Positions 51,092-60,156 of a stretch of DNA of 64,000 bases are shown piece by piece. The notes under the pieces were generated by a model, which was given only the letters and a program-made list of their open reading frames with translations, did no database searches and was not told the origin of the DNA. This stretch comes from JAXLRU01 sp046330935. GTDB lineage: Bacteria > Actinomycetota > Actinomycetes > Actinomycetales > Kineosporiaceae. Within the stretch, counting starts at the first letter, position 1; each line of letters starts with the position of its first letter. The stretch lies in the NCBI GenBank assembly GCA_046330935.1, contig JAXLRU010000002.1, forward strand, positions 62,001 to 126,000. The letters are read 5' to 3'. Position numbers and translations under genes: made by a program.

Positions 51092-53637
51092 CGCACCAAC
51101 CTCAGTCGTTCTGATCCACCGTCGTCCGGTGGATCGACCTGGCCCCGACCGGCAGGGGACGAGGGGACCTTCGCGTCGGGCACGCTCGTGTCCCTTCGTG
51201 ACAACCAGCCCGGCAAGGCGCGCCAGGGCATGGGCTCGGCGAAGCGGAATCCCTGGGCGAGCGCGCAGCCGAGCTCACGCACCGCCCTCTCCGTGGCGAG
51301 GTCACTGACCCCTTCGGCCACGACCTCGACATTGAGGTTGTGACCCAGATCGATGATCGACTGCACGATAGCCGCATCGCGACCACGCAACGGCAGCCGC
51401 TGCACGAACGATTTGTCGATCTTGACCTGATCCGGCGCGAGGCTGCTCACGTACGTCATGGACGAGTAGCCGGTGCCGAAGTCGTCGATGGCGAGCCGGA
51501 CGCCCAGGGCCCGCAGGCCCGTGAGCACCGGGATGACACGGTCGGGCTTGTCGAGCAGGCCCGACTCGGTGAGCTCGAGGGAGAGCAGGCGCCCGGGGAC
51601 GCCGTTCTCCGCGAGCTGGTGGGCGACGAGGTCGGGCAGGTCCTCGTCGTCGAGCGCACGGGCCGACAGGTTGACGGCGACCCGCACCTCGAGGCCCTCG
51701 TCGAGCCAGGCGCGGCACGCCTGCAGAGCGGCCTCGATCATCACCCGGGTCAGCTCGCCGCCCAGGCCGCTGCGCTCGGCGGCGGAGACGAACGTCTCGG
51801 GCTCGACCAGGCCCAGTGAGGGATGGCGCCACCGTGCGAGCACCTCGACCGAGTGCAGGTTGTTGCTGCGCAGGTCGATCAGCGGCTGCACGGCCACGGC
51901 CAGCTCGCCCTTGGCCAGGGCCAGGCGCAGGTCGGCGGCGAGGGCCACGGGGTCGGCCGAGGTGTGGGCCATGTCGCGGCCGTACATGGCCATCCCGCGG
52001 CTGCCGCGCTTGGCGGCGTACATGGCGAGGTCGGCGCAGCGCAGCAGCGAGTCGACGTCGACGCCGTCGCGGGGGGCGCGGGCCAGGCCCAGCGAACCCG
52101 CCAACCGCACGGGGCGCCCGTCGACATCGACGTCGTTGGTCAGGCAGGCCAGGAGCCGCCGGCCGACGGCGAGGACGTCCTCGTCGCTGTCGGCGTCGCG
52201 CAGGAGCAGGGCGAACTCGTCGCCGCCGAGCCGCGCGACGACCGTGCGGTCGTCGGCCAGGGCGCGCATCCGGCGTCCGACCTCGCTGATCACAGCGTCA
52301 CCCGCGTGGTGGCCGATCGAGTCGTTGAGGGTCTTGAAGCCGTCGAGGTCGAGGATGCCGACGGCGGGTCGACGACCGGCGGCCACGGCGGCCATCACGG
52401 CGTCGGCCTCGTCGGAGAAGGCGCCGCGGTTGAGCAGGCCGGTGAGCTTGTCGTGACGCGCGTCGTAGGTGAGCTGCTCGACGGCCAGGGCGTGACGCAG
52501 CGACACCGTGGCGTGGTTGGCCACGGTGTCGAGGAGGCGCTGGTTGATCAGTCGCTGCCCCCGCCACTCGGTGAGCCGTTCGCCCACCTCCAGCCGCCCC
52601 CGCACGTCCCCCGAGACGTCGAGGTCGGCGCCGAGCGCCTCACCGCCGCTCCCGCGGCCCCCGGCGGCCAGCGCGGCGAGTTCCTCGTAGTCGGGATCCC
52701 CGGCGTGGCAGGTGCGCCGCAGGGGGACGGCCTCGCCGTCGAGGGTCCAGGTGGACACCCTGCCCTCGCCCTGGGCGAGCACGAGCAGGCCGCTGGTGGC
52801 GCCGAGGAGGTCGACGGCCCCGCGGACCGTGGTGGAGGCCACCTGGTCGACGGTGCGGGCGTCGTGGAACCCGGCGCTGAGGGTGAACAGGCGCTCCAGG
52901 CTCGCGTGGCGCTCGGCCAGGACAGCGTAGGAACGGTACCCGGCGAGCACGACGACGACGGCGACCAGCAGCGGCGGGATGGCGCCCGAGCCCAGGGCCA
53001 GGGCCACCGCGGCGATGAGCCCGAGGCCGGTGGCGATGAGGGACTCGGCCATGCCGCGCAGCGCGCCCCGCGCCGTGGACGCCAGGGTGGTGAAGCCCTC
53101 GAACCAGCCGAGGACGAGCACCATCGCCATGGTGTCGAGCAGCACACCGGCCAGGACGCCGAGGACGGCCGCCACCCAGCCGCGCGGGTCGAGCGCGGTG
53201 GCCCCCTGCGCGACGGCGTGGAACACGAGGCAGGACACCGCGGCGACGGCGCCGAGCATGGCGAGGTTGAAGAACAGCTTCAACGGCGGCTGGCGGCGGT
53301 AGAACACCAGGACGACGGCGCCGCCGAGGACGCGGGCCCACAGCACCTGGACGGGTGGCAGCAGGAACAGGCCGATGACGACGATCATCTCGCCGATGGC
53401 GATGGCCTGCTGCTGGCGGCGGCCCCACAGCCGGAAGACCCACAGCTCGGTGAAGGCCGACAGCACGGCGACGACCCACCAGGCCGGGCGGACGGCGTCC
53501 AGCGGCGGGGTGGGGGTGGGCGCGATCCAGGCCAGGGACCACAGCGACAGCAGGGCGAGCCCGAGCGCCACCACCTTGGCCTGCGGGGAGAACCGGGACG
53601 TCGGAAGGTCGGCGTTCACGTGCGCCTCCACGCTCAC
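51088..53637 (-). CDS. Membrane GAF-GGDEF-EAL c-di-GMP signalling protein (locus 2)
   Basis: 849 residues from GTG 53637, behind GAGGAGG. It shares the layout of the protein at 34337-36955: about seven TM helices in residues 22-235, GAF-like region (250-385), GGDEF intact at 471-475, and EAL with EVLARW, NLSARAL, ELTESG, DDFGTGYSS, KIDKSF and AEGV. The catalytic motifs of both domains appear complete. Conserved N-terminal blocks with locus 1 include ARVLGxAxxxV.Y.RQ..LK.FFN and a final GYR.xAxLxxRHxSLERLxxLS. The signal it senses is unknown. Translationally coupled to the Trp-pentad protease. Confidence 0.92.
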   Translation of the reverse strand: MSVEAHVNADLPTSRFSPQAKVVALGLALLSLWSLAWIAPTPTPPLDAVRPAWWVVAVLSAFTELWVFRLWGRRQQQAIAIGEMIVVIGLFLLPPVQVLWARVLGGAVVLVFYRRQPPLKLFFNLAMLGAVAAVSCLVFHAVAQGATALDPRGWVAAVLGVLAGVLLDTMAMVLVLGWFEGFTTLASTARGALRGMAESLIATGLGLIAAVALALGSGAIPPLLVAVVVVLAGYRSYAVLAERHASLERLFTLSAGFHDARTVDQVASTTVRGAVDLLGATSGLLVLAQGEGRVSTWTLDGEAVPLRRTCHAGDPDYEELAALAAGGRGSGGEALGADLDVSGDVRGRLEVGERLTEWRGQRLINQRLLDTVANHATVSLRHALAVEQLTYDARHDKLTGLLNRGAFSDEADAVMAAVAAGRRPAVGILDLDGFKTLNDSIGHHAGDAVISEVGRRMRALADDRTVVARLGGDEFALLLRDADSDEDVLAVGRRLLACLTNDVDVDGRPVRLAGSLGLARAPRDGVDVDSLLRCADLAMYAAKRGSRGMAMYGRDMAHTSADPVALAADLRLALAKGELAVAVQPLIDLRSNNLHSVEVLARWRHPSLGLVEPETFVSAAERSGLGGELTRVMIEAALQACRAWLDEGLEVRVAVNLSARALDDEDLPDLVAHQLAENGVPGRLLSLELTESGLLDKPDRVIPVLTGLRALGVRLAIDDFGTGYSSMTYVSSLAPDQVKIDKSFVQRLPLRGRDAAIVQSIIDLGHNLNVEVVAEGVSDLATERAVRELGCALAQGFRFAEPMPWRALPGWLSRRDTSVPDAKVPSSPAGRGQVDPPDDGGSERLRLVR

Positions 53638-54266
53638 CGCCGCACCTCCTCGTCCTCGTCGACCCCCGGTGGTGACCGCCTCACCCGTCCGGATGACGCC
53701 CAGCCGACACCGGGGTGACCCCTGCGTTACGGCAACGTTTCATAGATCCTGCGTCATCCAGCCCCGGACTGTCAGCCCTCTACCACGAACAGTATTGCTT
53801 CGCGGGCCCCCGAGGCCATCCCTTGCCCTGCAACGACTACTCTCGGTAGTTTCCTGGTGACGATCAGCCCAACTATAGGTGATGCCCCTGCTGATCGCGT
53901 CCGGATGGTTGAAGCCGGTTGCTTCTGTGGACGTGACGTCGTTGTCACCCGCATGCCCGCCGGCCCGCCTCGCGCGCGCGGCCCCGCACCTGCGCGCACG
54001 GCGCGCGCACGACGCACGCGGGGAAGAGCAGGAAACCGGTGCGTGACAGCCCCGGCGCAGCCGGTCAGGATCGGACCGATGGGCACAAGCCACCCGAAAC
54101 CACGGGCCCTGGGTCCCGGCTCGGGCCTCGCGAGCGCGACCCGCCAACGGGGCGCCCCGCTCGCCGGGACCTTCGCCCGTCCCGGCTCCCCGCGACTCCG
54201 CAACGCTTGACACGAACCGCTCCGGCGACCGTCGGGGTGCAGCCGCTGAAGACGGAAGAGGCCATC
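53638..54266. other. 629-bp divergent intergenic region, partly lower GC
   Basis: No gene recognised. The middle (53730-53960) is less GC-rich and should contain promoters for the GGDEF-EAL/protease operon (reverse) and the AspT-like transporter (forward). Visible items: CTCACCCGTCCGG at 53680-53692, similar to the box upstream of proteases 1 and 2, and a hairpin GAAGC-CGGTT-GCTTC at 53911-53925. The segment 53960-54200 is open on the forward strand but Arg/Pro-rich and not protein-like. Confidence 0.45.
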
Positions 54267-55865
54267 GTGCACGCCGTATTCGAGTACCTGAAGGACGAGC
54301 CCCTCCTGGTGCTCTTCTTCCTGATCGGCATCGGTGCCGCGCTGGGGCACGTCCGCGTGTTCGGCGTCCAGATCGGCCCCGCCGCCGTCCTGTTCGCGTC
54401 CATCGCCTTCACCGCGACCGCCAACCACTGGGGCGTCGACATCAAGGTGTCGAAGGAGGTCGGTGAGCTCGGCCTGGCGCTGTTCACCTACACGATCGGC
54501 ATGATGGCCGGCCCGGGCTTCTTCTCGGTGCTGAAGACCGGCTGGCGGATCATGCTCGCCATGTCGGGCGCGCTGATCGCCGCCGCCGGCGTCGCCTGGG
54601 GCCTCGGCTCCGCACTCGGTCTCAACCGCCACGTCATCGCCGGCACCTTCGCCGGTGGTCTCACCAACACCCCGGCGCTGGCCGCCGCCACCGAGCGGAT
54701 CACCGACCCCGCGCAGGCCGCCCAGCCCACCATCGGCTACTCGATCGCCTACCTCTTCGGCGTCGTCGGCATGCTGATCGCCGCCTCGATCGCGCTGGGC
54801 CGCAAGGGCGACGACGACGGCGCCGCCGCCGGCCTCACCAACGTGACCGTCCGCGTCGAGCGCACCGACCACCCGCGCCTGCGCGAGATCGAGGCCGCCT
54901 ACGGCAACAAGCTCACCTTCTCGCGCGTGCGTCACGGCGAGACCAGCCCCGTGCTCGTCGCCGACCACGAGGACCGCCTCGAGGTGGGCGACCTCGTCAC
55001 CGTCGTCGGCCCCCGCGAGGTCGTCGACAAGGTCGCCGCCGAGCTCGGCCACGCGTCCTCGCACAAGCTCACCGCCGACCGCCGCGAGCTCGACTTCCGC
55101 CGGATCACCCTCTCGAAGGGCGACCTCGCCGGCCGCACCCTCGGCAGCCTGGACCTCTTCGGCAAGTTCGGCGCCACGGTCACCCGTGTCCGCCGCGGCG
55201 ACGTCGACATGATCGCCGCCGAGGACCTCGTGCTCCAGCCCGGTGACCGCCTGCGCGTCATCGCACCTCACGGCAAGATGAAGGAGGTCAGCAAGCACCT
55301 GGGCGACTCGGTGCGCGGCCTGTCCGACATCAACCCCGTCGGCCTCGGCCTCGGCATGGCCCTCGGTGTGGCGCTCGGCAGCATCAAGTTCAACCTGCCC
55401 GGTGGCGGGTTCGAGCTCGGCGCCGCCGCCGGCACCCTGATCCTCGGCCTCATCCTCGGCCGCGTCGGCCGCGTCGGCCCGCTCGTGCTGACCCTGCCCC
55501 ACACCGCCGCCACGGCCCTGTCGCACATCGGCATGCTGGCCTTCCTCGCCTACGCCGGCACCAAGGCCGGTGGCCAGTTCGTCAAGGCCGTCAGCTCCGA
55601 CCTGGGCTGGAAGATCGCCGTCGTCGGCGCCGTCGTCACCCTCACCTCGGTGGCCATCCAGCTGTTCATCGTCCAGCCGCTGTTCAAGGTCGGCGGGATG
55701 CGCATGGCAGGCGTCCTGGCCGGGTCGCAGACCCAGCCCGCCGTCCTCGCCTACGCCAACGACCGCACCGGTTTCGACCAGCGGGTCGCCCTCGGCTACG
55801 CCCTGGTCTACCCCGTGGCGATGGTCGTGAAGATCCTGCTCGCGCAGATCCTCGTCGGGAGCTGA
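54267..55865 (+). CDS. AspT/YidE-type (aspartate-alanine exchanger family) transporter with RCK/TrkA-C domains
   Basis: 532 residues from GTG 54267, behind GGAAGAGG. Two membrane repeats (about 10-185 and 360-530), each of five to six TM helices, flank a cytoplasmic region with two TrkA-C-like domains (205-290: VRVERTDHPRLREI...VGDLVTVVGPREVV; 300-355: ITLSKGDLAGRTLGSLDLF...LQPGDRLRVIAP). The half-repeats share GxxxGxLxxxP-type motifs (GTFAGGLTNTPALAAA; AGSQTQPAVLAYAND). The family exchanges aspartate/alanine or exports dicarboxylates. Substrate here is unproven. Followed by a strong terminator. Confidence 0.88.
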   Translation: MHAVFEYLKDEPLLVLFFLIGIGAALGHVRVFGVQIGPAAVLFASIAFTATANHWGVDIKVSKEVGELGLALFTYTIGMMAGPGFFSVLKTGWRIMLAMSGALIAAAGVAWGLGSALGLNRHVIAGTFAGGLTNTPALAAATERITDPAQAAQPTIGYSIAYLFGVVGMLIAASIALGRKGDDDGAAAGLTNVTVRVERTDHPRLREIEAAYGNKLTFSRVRHGETSPVLVADHEDRLEVGDLVTVVGPREVVDKVAAELGHASSHKLTADRRELDFRRITLSKGDLAGRTLGSLDLFGKFGATVTRVRRGDVDMIAAEDLVLQPGDRLRVIAPHGKMKEVSKHLGDSVRGLSDINPVGLGLGMALGVALGSIKFNLPGGGFELGAAAGTLILGLILGRVGRVGPLVLTLPHTAATALSHIGMLAFLAYAGTKAGGQFVKAVSSDLGWKIAVVGAVVTLTSVAIQLFIVQPLFKVGGMRMAGVLAGSQTQPAVLAYANDRTGFDQRVALGYALVYPVAMVVKILLAQILVGS

Positions 55866-55880
55866 CGCTCCCACCCCCAC

Positions 55881-55922
55881 GCCGAAGGGGCCGGTCCGCA
55901 CGCAGCGGGCCGGCCCCTTCGG
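55881..55922. terminator. Bidirectional terminator between transporter and pectate lyase
   Basis: GCCGAAGGGGCCGG pairs with CCGGCCCCTTCGGC (14 bp) over a 14-nt loop, 15 bp after the transporter stop and 28 bp from the pectate lyase stop. Confidence 0.85.
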
Positions 55923-55950
55923 CGTTCCCGGACGGCGCCGGGTCAACGGC

Positions 55951-58326
55951 TCAGGACAGCGAGACCAGGCGGCCGCCGAGGGTCACCACGAGCTTGCCGT
56001 CGGAGGCGAAGGACCACGCCAGGGCGCCGGAGTAGGCGCCGCACCGCGAGCCGTTGGAGCCCGACCAGAACTGGTTCGTGCTGCCGACGTTGCCGACCGT
56101 CTTGTCGGTGCTGCCGCCGCCCGAGAACCGGCAGGAGGCGTTGTTCGTGAACGTCGAGGTGCCGGCGTCGAAGGAGTAGTTGCGCTCGCCGTTGTCGATC
56201 GACAGGTTGCCCGAGATGCTCATCGAGCCAGGGTTGCTGTTGTAGGTGAAGCCGTGGTGGCCGTTCTTGTAGGCGATGCTGCGGCGGACGACGTGGTCCA
56301 CCTTGATGTCGCTGCCGCCCAGCTTGTAGCCGTTGCGGTCGCCGTTGGTGTTCACCGTGCCGTTGGACAGGGTGCCGTTGGCGTAGGACAGCGAGTCCTC
56401 GATGGTGACGACGCCGATGGGCCCGGTCTCGGGCTTGGCGAACAGGTCCCAGCCGTCGTCGATGTTGTGGTGCGACACGGTGTACCGGAACACGTTGCCG
56501 GGGCCCGCGGTGAGTTTGGCCGCGAACCCGTCGGCGTCCTCGCCGTCGGAGTCGGCGTTGTCGTGGGACTCCGAGGAGACGACGAGGTTGTACGACGGCC
56601 AGTCGGAGGACGGCGTCGTGGAGTCGGCGCGCGAGATCTGCAGGCCGCTGTCGCGGTTGAAGGCCGTGACGACCCGCTCGATCACGTTGTGGCTGCCGCC
56701 GACGAAGATCCCGTTGTCGCCCGCCCGCTGCACCGTGAGGCCGAGGACGTGCCAGTAGTCGCCGTTCACGGTCAGGCCGCGGTTGGCCGGGTCCTCCGAC
56801 ATCGCCGAGAAGTCGAGCACCGGCTGCTCGCCGGGATAGGCGGCCAGCGTCTTCGGCGCCGCGGCGGTGCCGTCGTTGCCCGTGGCGATCACCAGGGGCG
56901 TCGACAGCGAGTAGACGCCGCCGCGCACGTAGACGGTGCCGCCGGGGGCGACGCGGGTGAGCGCCGCCGCGAGGGTCGTCGGGGCGGACTGCGTGCCCGC
57001 CGCACCGGCGGAGCCGCCCGGGGCCGCGTAGATCGCGCCGTTCGACGGCGGCGTCGTGGTGGGCGCCGTCGTGGACGTCGTGGTGGTCGGCTTGGGCGTG
57101 CGGGTCCTCGTCCGCGTCTTGGTCTTGCGGGTCTTGGTCCGGCTCTTCGTGGTCTTGGTCTTCGTCGTCTTCGTCGTCGTGGTGGTGGGCGCGGACGACG
57201 TGGTGGGCGGCGTCGTCTGCCCGCAGCCCGCGGACGTCGCGAGGTTCGTCCCGGCGCCGGCGGTGGCCTGGACGATCGCGGGGACGCAGGCGGCCGGGTC
57301 GAGGGTGTAGGCGTAGGGGACGCTCACGCTGGCGTTCGACGTCATCGACGGCCCGGCGGGGTTGGTCTCGGCGTCCTTCGGGGTCCAGGTGACGTTGTCG
57401 AGGACGTTCCCCTTCGCCTCCCAGTAGCCGGGGAGGTCGGTGTAGAACGTGCCGAGCACGTTCTGGGAGTCCTTGAAGTAGTTGTTCTCCACCCGCGCCC
57501 GGCCGCCGTTGCGGGGGTTGATCCCCGAGCTGTTGAGGTGGCTGTAGTAGTTGTCGAACAGGTGCGCGGTGGCGGCGCGCAGCAGCGGCGTCCGGGAATC
57601 GACGTTCTCGTACCAGTTGTGGTGGAACGTCACGGGGCCGTTGCCCTTGTCGGTGTCGCTGGAGCCGATCAGCCCGCCGCGTCCGGAGTTGCGGAAGGTC
57701 GTGTACGAGACGGTGACGTAGGTGACGCCCGCCTTCATGTCGAGCAGGCCGTCGAAGCCCTGGTCCTCGCCGCCGGAGGCCGACAGCGAGTTGTGGTCGA
57801 TCCAGACGTTGCTGACGCCCGACTCCATGCCGATCGCGTCGCCGCCGTTGGAGGTGGGCCCGTTCGACTTCTTGACGTTGCGCACCGACACGTTGCGGAT
57901 CACGATGTTGCGCGCCTCGCGCAGGTGGATGCCGATCCCGTCGAACACCGCGGTACCCGAGCCGATCAGGGTGACGTTGCTGACGCCCTTCAGCTCGATC
58001 GCGTCCGAGGCCGTGTCGCACGACCTGGTCGAGCTCGACACCTTCGTGGTGTTCGCGAGGCTGATCGTGCCCGAGACCTGGATGACGATCGGGGTGCTCG
58101 CCGACGGGCGGGAGCACAACGCCTGGTGGATCGCGGTGCCGGTGGTGGCGGTGACGGTGGCTCCGCCCGAGCCGCCGGTCGTGCCGCCGTTGGCGGCCGC
58201 GTAGCCGAGGGGGACGGTCTGGACGGCGCCCGCGGGCTGGGTCAGGAACGGGACCGCCGCCACGGCGCCCGCGGCCACCGCCGTCGCCACTGCCGCACGC
58301 AGCGGTACCTTCACGCTTCTGCTCAT
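55951..58326 (-). CDS. Secreted double pectate lyase: PL1 domain, charged linker, PL9-like domain
   Basis: 791 residues. Signal peptide ~1-34 (ending QPAGA). Domain 1 (35-370) is a PL1 beta-helix: VWIDHNSLS (vWiDH motif), GVTYVTVSYTTF, HHNWYENVDSRTPLLR with catalytic-type RxPxxR, and DNYYSHLNS. A linker (375-450) is rich in Thr, Lys and Arg (KTKTTKSRTKTRKTKTRTRT). Domain 2 (450-790) begins IYAAPGGSAGAAG and resembles PL9 parallel beta-helix lyases (GTVYVRGGVYS, DGWDLFAK, NGYKLGG with a candidate catalytic Lys). It should cleave pectate by beta-elimination with Ca2+. Two unrelated lyase families in one chain may improve processing of polygalacturonan. The basic linker is unusual for a secreted enzyme. 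Confidence 0.88.
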   Translation of the reverse strand: MSRSVKVPLRAAVATAVAAGAVAAVPFLTQPAGAVQTVPLGYAAANGGTTGGSGGATVTATTGTAIHQALCSRPSASTPIVIQVSGTISLANTTKVSSSTRSCDTASDAIELKGVSNVTLIGSGTAVFDGIGIHLREARNIVIRNVSVRNVKKSNGPTSNGGDAIGMESGVSNVWIDHNSLSASGGEDQGFDGLLDMKAGVTYVTVSYTTFRNSGRGGLIGSSDTDKGNGPVTFHHNWYENVDSRTPLLRAATAHLFDNYYSHLNSSGINPRNGGRARVENNYFKDSQNVLGTFYTDLPGYWEAKGNVLDNVTWTPKDAETNPAGPSMTSNASVSVPYAYTLDPAACVPAIVQATAGAGTNLATSAGCGQTTPPTTSSAPTTTTTKTTKTKTTKSRTKTRKTKTRTRTRTPKPTTTTSTTAPTTTPPSNGAIYAAPGGSAGAAGTQSAPTTLAAALTRVAPGGTVYVRGGVYSLSTPLVIATGNDGTAAAPKTLAAYPGEQPVLDFSAMSEDPANRGLTVNGDYWHVLGLTVQRAGDNGIFVGGSHNVIERVVTAFNRDSGLQISRADSTTPSSDWPSYNLVVSSESHDNADSDGEDADGFAAKLTAGPGNVFRYTVSHHNIDDGWDLFAKPETGPIGVVTIEDSLSYANGTLSNGTVNTNGDRNGYKLGGSDIKVDHVVRRSIAYKNGHHGFTYNSNPGSMSISGNLSIDNGERNYSFDAGTSTFTNNASCRFSGGGSTDKTVGNVGSTNQFWSGSNGSRCGAYSGALAWSFASDGKLVVTLGGRLVSLS

Positions 58327-58423
58327 GCCCGAACTCGCATTCGTCGACGAACGCGGAACCTCTCCGCGGGCCTGTAGTCACCCGAGGGTCGGGAAAGGTT
58401 GCCGACGAGCCGGCGGAACCGGT

Positions 58424-58885
58424 TCAGCGGCGGCCGGGACGCCAGACGACGAGGGCCGTGGACGAGCCGGACGCGGCACTCTCGCCGCGCGGACGCCGTC
58501 CCGGGGGGTAGGCGACGATGTCGCCGCTGGGGCCGGCGGCGAAGATGCGCCGCCCTGCGGCCAGGCGCGCGTGGGCCTCGGCCAGCTCGTCCTGCATCGC
58601 GGCGAGGGTGTCGCGCAGCCGCGCGTTCTCCAACGTCAGCTCGAGGATCCGCTTGATCCCGGCGAGGTTGACGCCCTCCTCCTGGGACAGCCGCTGCACC
58701 TCGCGGAGCATGGCGATGTCGCGCGCCGAGTAGCGCCGGCCCCGGCCGGCGGTGCGGCCGGGGCTGACCAGCCCCAGCCGGTCGTACTGGCGCAGCGTCT
58801 GGGGGTGCATCCCGGCGAGCTGCGCCGCCACCGAGATGACGAACACGGGGGCGGTCTCGTCGAACATGGGTCCGTCGCCGTGCAT
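58424..58885 (-). CDS. hspR: HspR heat-shock repressor (MerR family)
   Basis: 153 residues from ATG 58885, behind GGAGG; MFDETAP six codons in is possible. The MerR winged-helix (about 12-80) reads VFVISVAAQLAGMHPQTLRQYDRLGLVSPGRT and RRYSARDIAMLREVQRLSQEEGVNLAGIKRILEL. A short coiled coil follows and a tail GGRRIFA...VVWRPGRR. HspR binds HAIR boxes, with DnaK as co-repressor, and controls dnaK and clpB. It is last in the dnaK operon, 14 bp after dnaJ. HAIR boxes occur upstream of both targets in this window. Confidence 0.95.
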   Translation of the reverse strand: MHGDGPMFDETAPVFVISVAAQLAGMHPQTLRQYDRLGLVSPGRTAGRGRRYSARDIAMLREVQRLSQEEGVNLAGIKRILELTLENARLRDTLAAMQDELAEAHARLAAGRRIFAAGPSGDIVAYPPGRRPRGESAASGSSTALVVWRPGRR

Positions 58886-58899
58886 GGCCGCCTCCGTCC

Positions 58900-60003
58900 T
58901 CAGGTACCCGTCGCCGCGGTTCCGTGCGCCTGCGCCCAACCCCGCGCGACGTCGGCGAGGTCGGCACGCGGGTCCTGCCCGGCGGTGGCCGCCTGCAGGG
59001 CCTCCAACGCCTGCCGCGTGGCGCCGTCCACCTTCTGCGGGACGGCGATCGCGACGGTGACCAGCAGGTCGCCGGTCTTCGAGCCGCCCACGACGCCCTT
59101 GCCGCGCACCCGCAGGACCTTGCCCGACGACGTCCCGGCGGGGACCTTCACCCGCACCGTGGAGCCGTCGAGGGTGGGCACCTCGACCTGCGCGCCGAGG
59201 GTCGCCTCGGCGAACGTGACCGGCAGGCTGATCCGCAGGTCGTGCCCGTCGAGGGTGAACAGCGGGTGGGACTCCACGTGCACGCGCACCTCGAGGTCGC
59301 CCGGCTCGGCGCCGGGGTCGCCCGCGCTGCCCTTGCCGCGCAGCACGATCTTCTGGTTGTCGCGGACGCCCGCGGGCAGCCGGGTGCGGATCGTGCGAGG
59401 GCCGTGGCGGGGGTCGTCGACGCGCAGCGTCAGCAGGGCGCCCTCGGCGGCCTGGCGGAAGGTGATGGTGGCCTCGGTGGTGAGGTCCTCGCCGCGGCGC
59501 GGGCCGCGCGGGGCGCGGTAGCCGGTGCCCGCCCCCGCCCCCGTGGGCTGGGTGAACATGCCGTTGAAGAGGTCCTCGAAGATCGGCGAGCCGGGGCCCG
59601 TGGCGCCCGCGGGGCCCGACGTGGGGGTGGTGGTGAAGCGCACGTTGCGCCCGCCCGGCGCCCCGCCCGGGGCGAACTGGCCGCCGCCGAACAGGTTGGA
59701 CAGGAGGTCCTCGAAGCCGGCGCCGCCCCCGCCCGGGGCTCCCCCGGCGGTGAACCGGGCGCCCCCGCGGGCCATCGCGCGCACGGCGTCGTACTGGCGG
59801 CGCTGCTCGGCGTCGCTGAGCACGCCGTAGGCCTCGCCGACGTCCTTGAACCGCTTCTCCGCGCTGGAGTCCCCCGGGTTCACGTCGGGGTGGTACTGCC
59901 GCGCCAACTTGCGGTACGCCTTCTTGATCTCGTCCTCGGAGGCGTTCGAGGGCACGCCGAGGGCGGCGTAGAAGTCCTTCTCGAACCAGTCCTGGCCCGC
60001 CAT
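58900..60003 (-). CDS. dnaJ: DnaJ-type co-chaperone without zinc-finger domain
   Basis: 367 residues. J domain (1-75) with the HPD motif (QYHPDVNPGD). A Gly/Phe-rich region (80-165, including GGGQFAPGG and GFEDLL). C-terminal substrate domains I/II (170-330). The four CxxCxGxG repeats of classical DnaJ are absent, so it is a type B (CbpA-like) J protein, although it occupies the dnaJ slot of the operon. It stimulates DnaK ATPase. A 17-bp hairpin separates it from grpE, and hspR follows 14 bp later. Confidence 0.93.
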   Translation of the reverse strand: MAGQDWFEKDFYAALGVPSNASEDEIKKAYRKLARQYHPDVNPGDSSAEKRFKDVGEAYGVLSDAEQRRQYDAVRAMARGGARFTAGGAPGGGGAGFEDLLSNLFGGGQFAPGGAPGGRNVRFTTTPTSGPAGATGPGSPIFEDLFNGMFTQPTGAGAGTGYRAPRGPRRGEDLTTEATITFRQAAEGALLTLRVDDPRHGPRTIRTRLPAGVRDNQKIVLRGKGSAGDPGAEPGDLEVRVHVESHPLFTLDGHDLRISLPVTFAEATLGAQVEVPTLDGSTVRVKVPAGTSSGKVLRVRGKGVVGGSKTGDLLVTVAIAVPQKVDGATRQALEALQAATAGQDPRADLADVARGWAQAHGTAATGT

Positions 60004-60081
60004 CAGCCCTCACGTCTCCTCGTGGTGGTGCCTGTCGTGGTGCTCGGCCCTCGGTGCGGTCCCGGGGTCCCTGTCGGCCCG

Positions 60082-60121
60082 AGCGGTCGACGTCCCACGC
60101 ATCGGTGGAACGTCGACCGCT
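60082..60121 (-). ncRNA. 17-bp intra-operon hairpin between grpE and dnaJ
   Basis: In the reverse-strand RNA AGCGGTCGACGTTCCAC pairs with GTGGGACGTCGACCGCT, with one U-G wobble, around a 6-nt loop. It fills part of the 153-bp gap between grpE and dnaJ. It may attenuate transcription, mark a processing site or protect the 3' end of a dnaK-grpE mRNA. Confidence 0.55.
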
Positions 60122-60156
60122 TCGGCGCAGTGCCTCCCGCGTGCCTGCCGCCGTGC

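Noticed and set aside
53960..54266. N-terminal extension of the AspT-like transporter frame to 54039.
   Set aside because: The extra 76 residues are Arg/Pro/Gly-rich. The GTG at 54267 has a strong ribosome site directly before the first TM helix.
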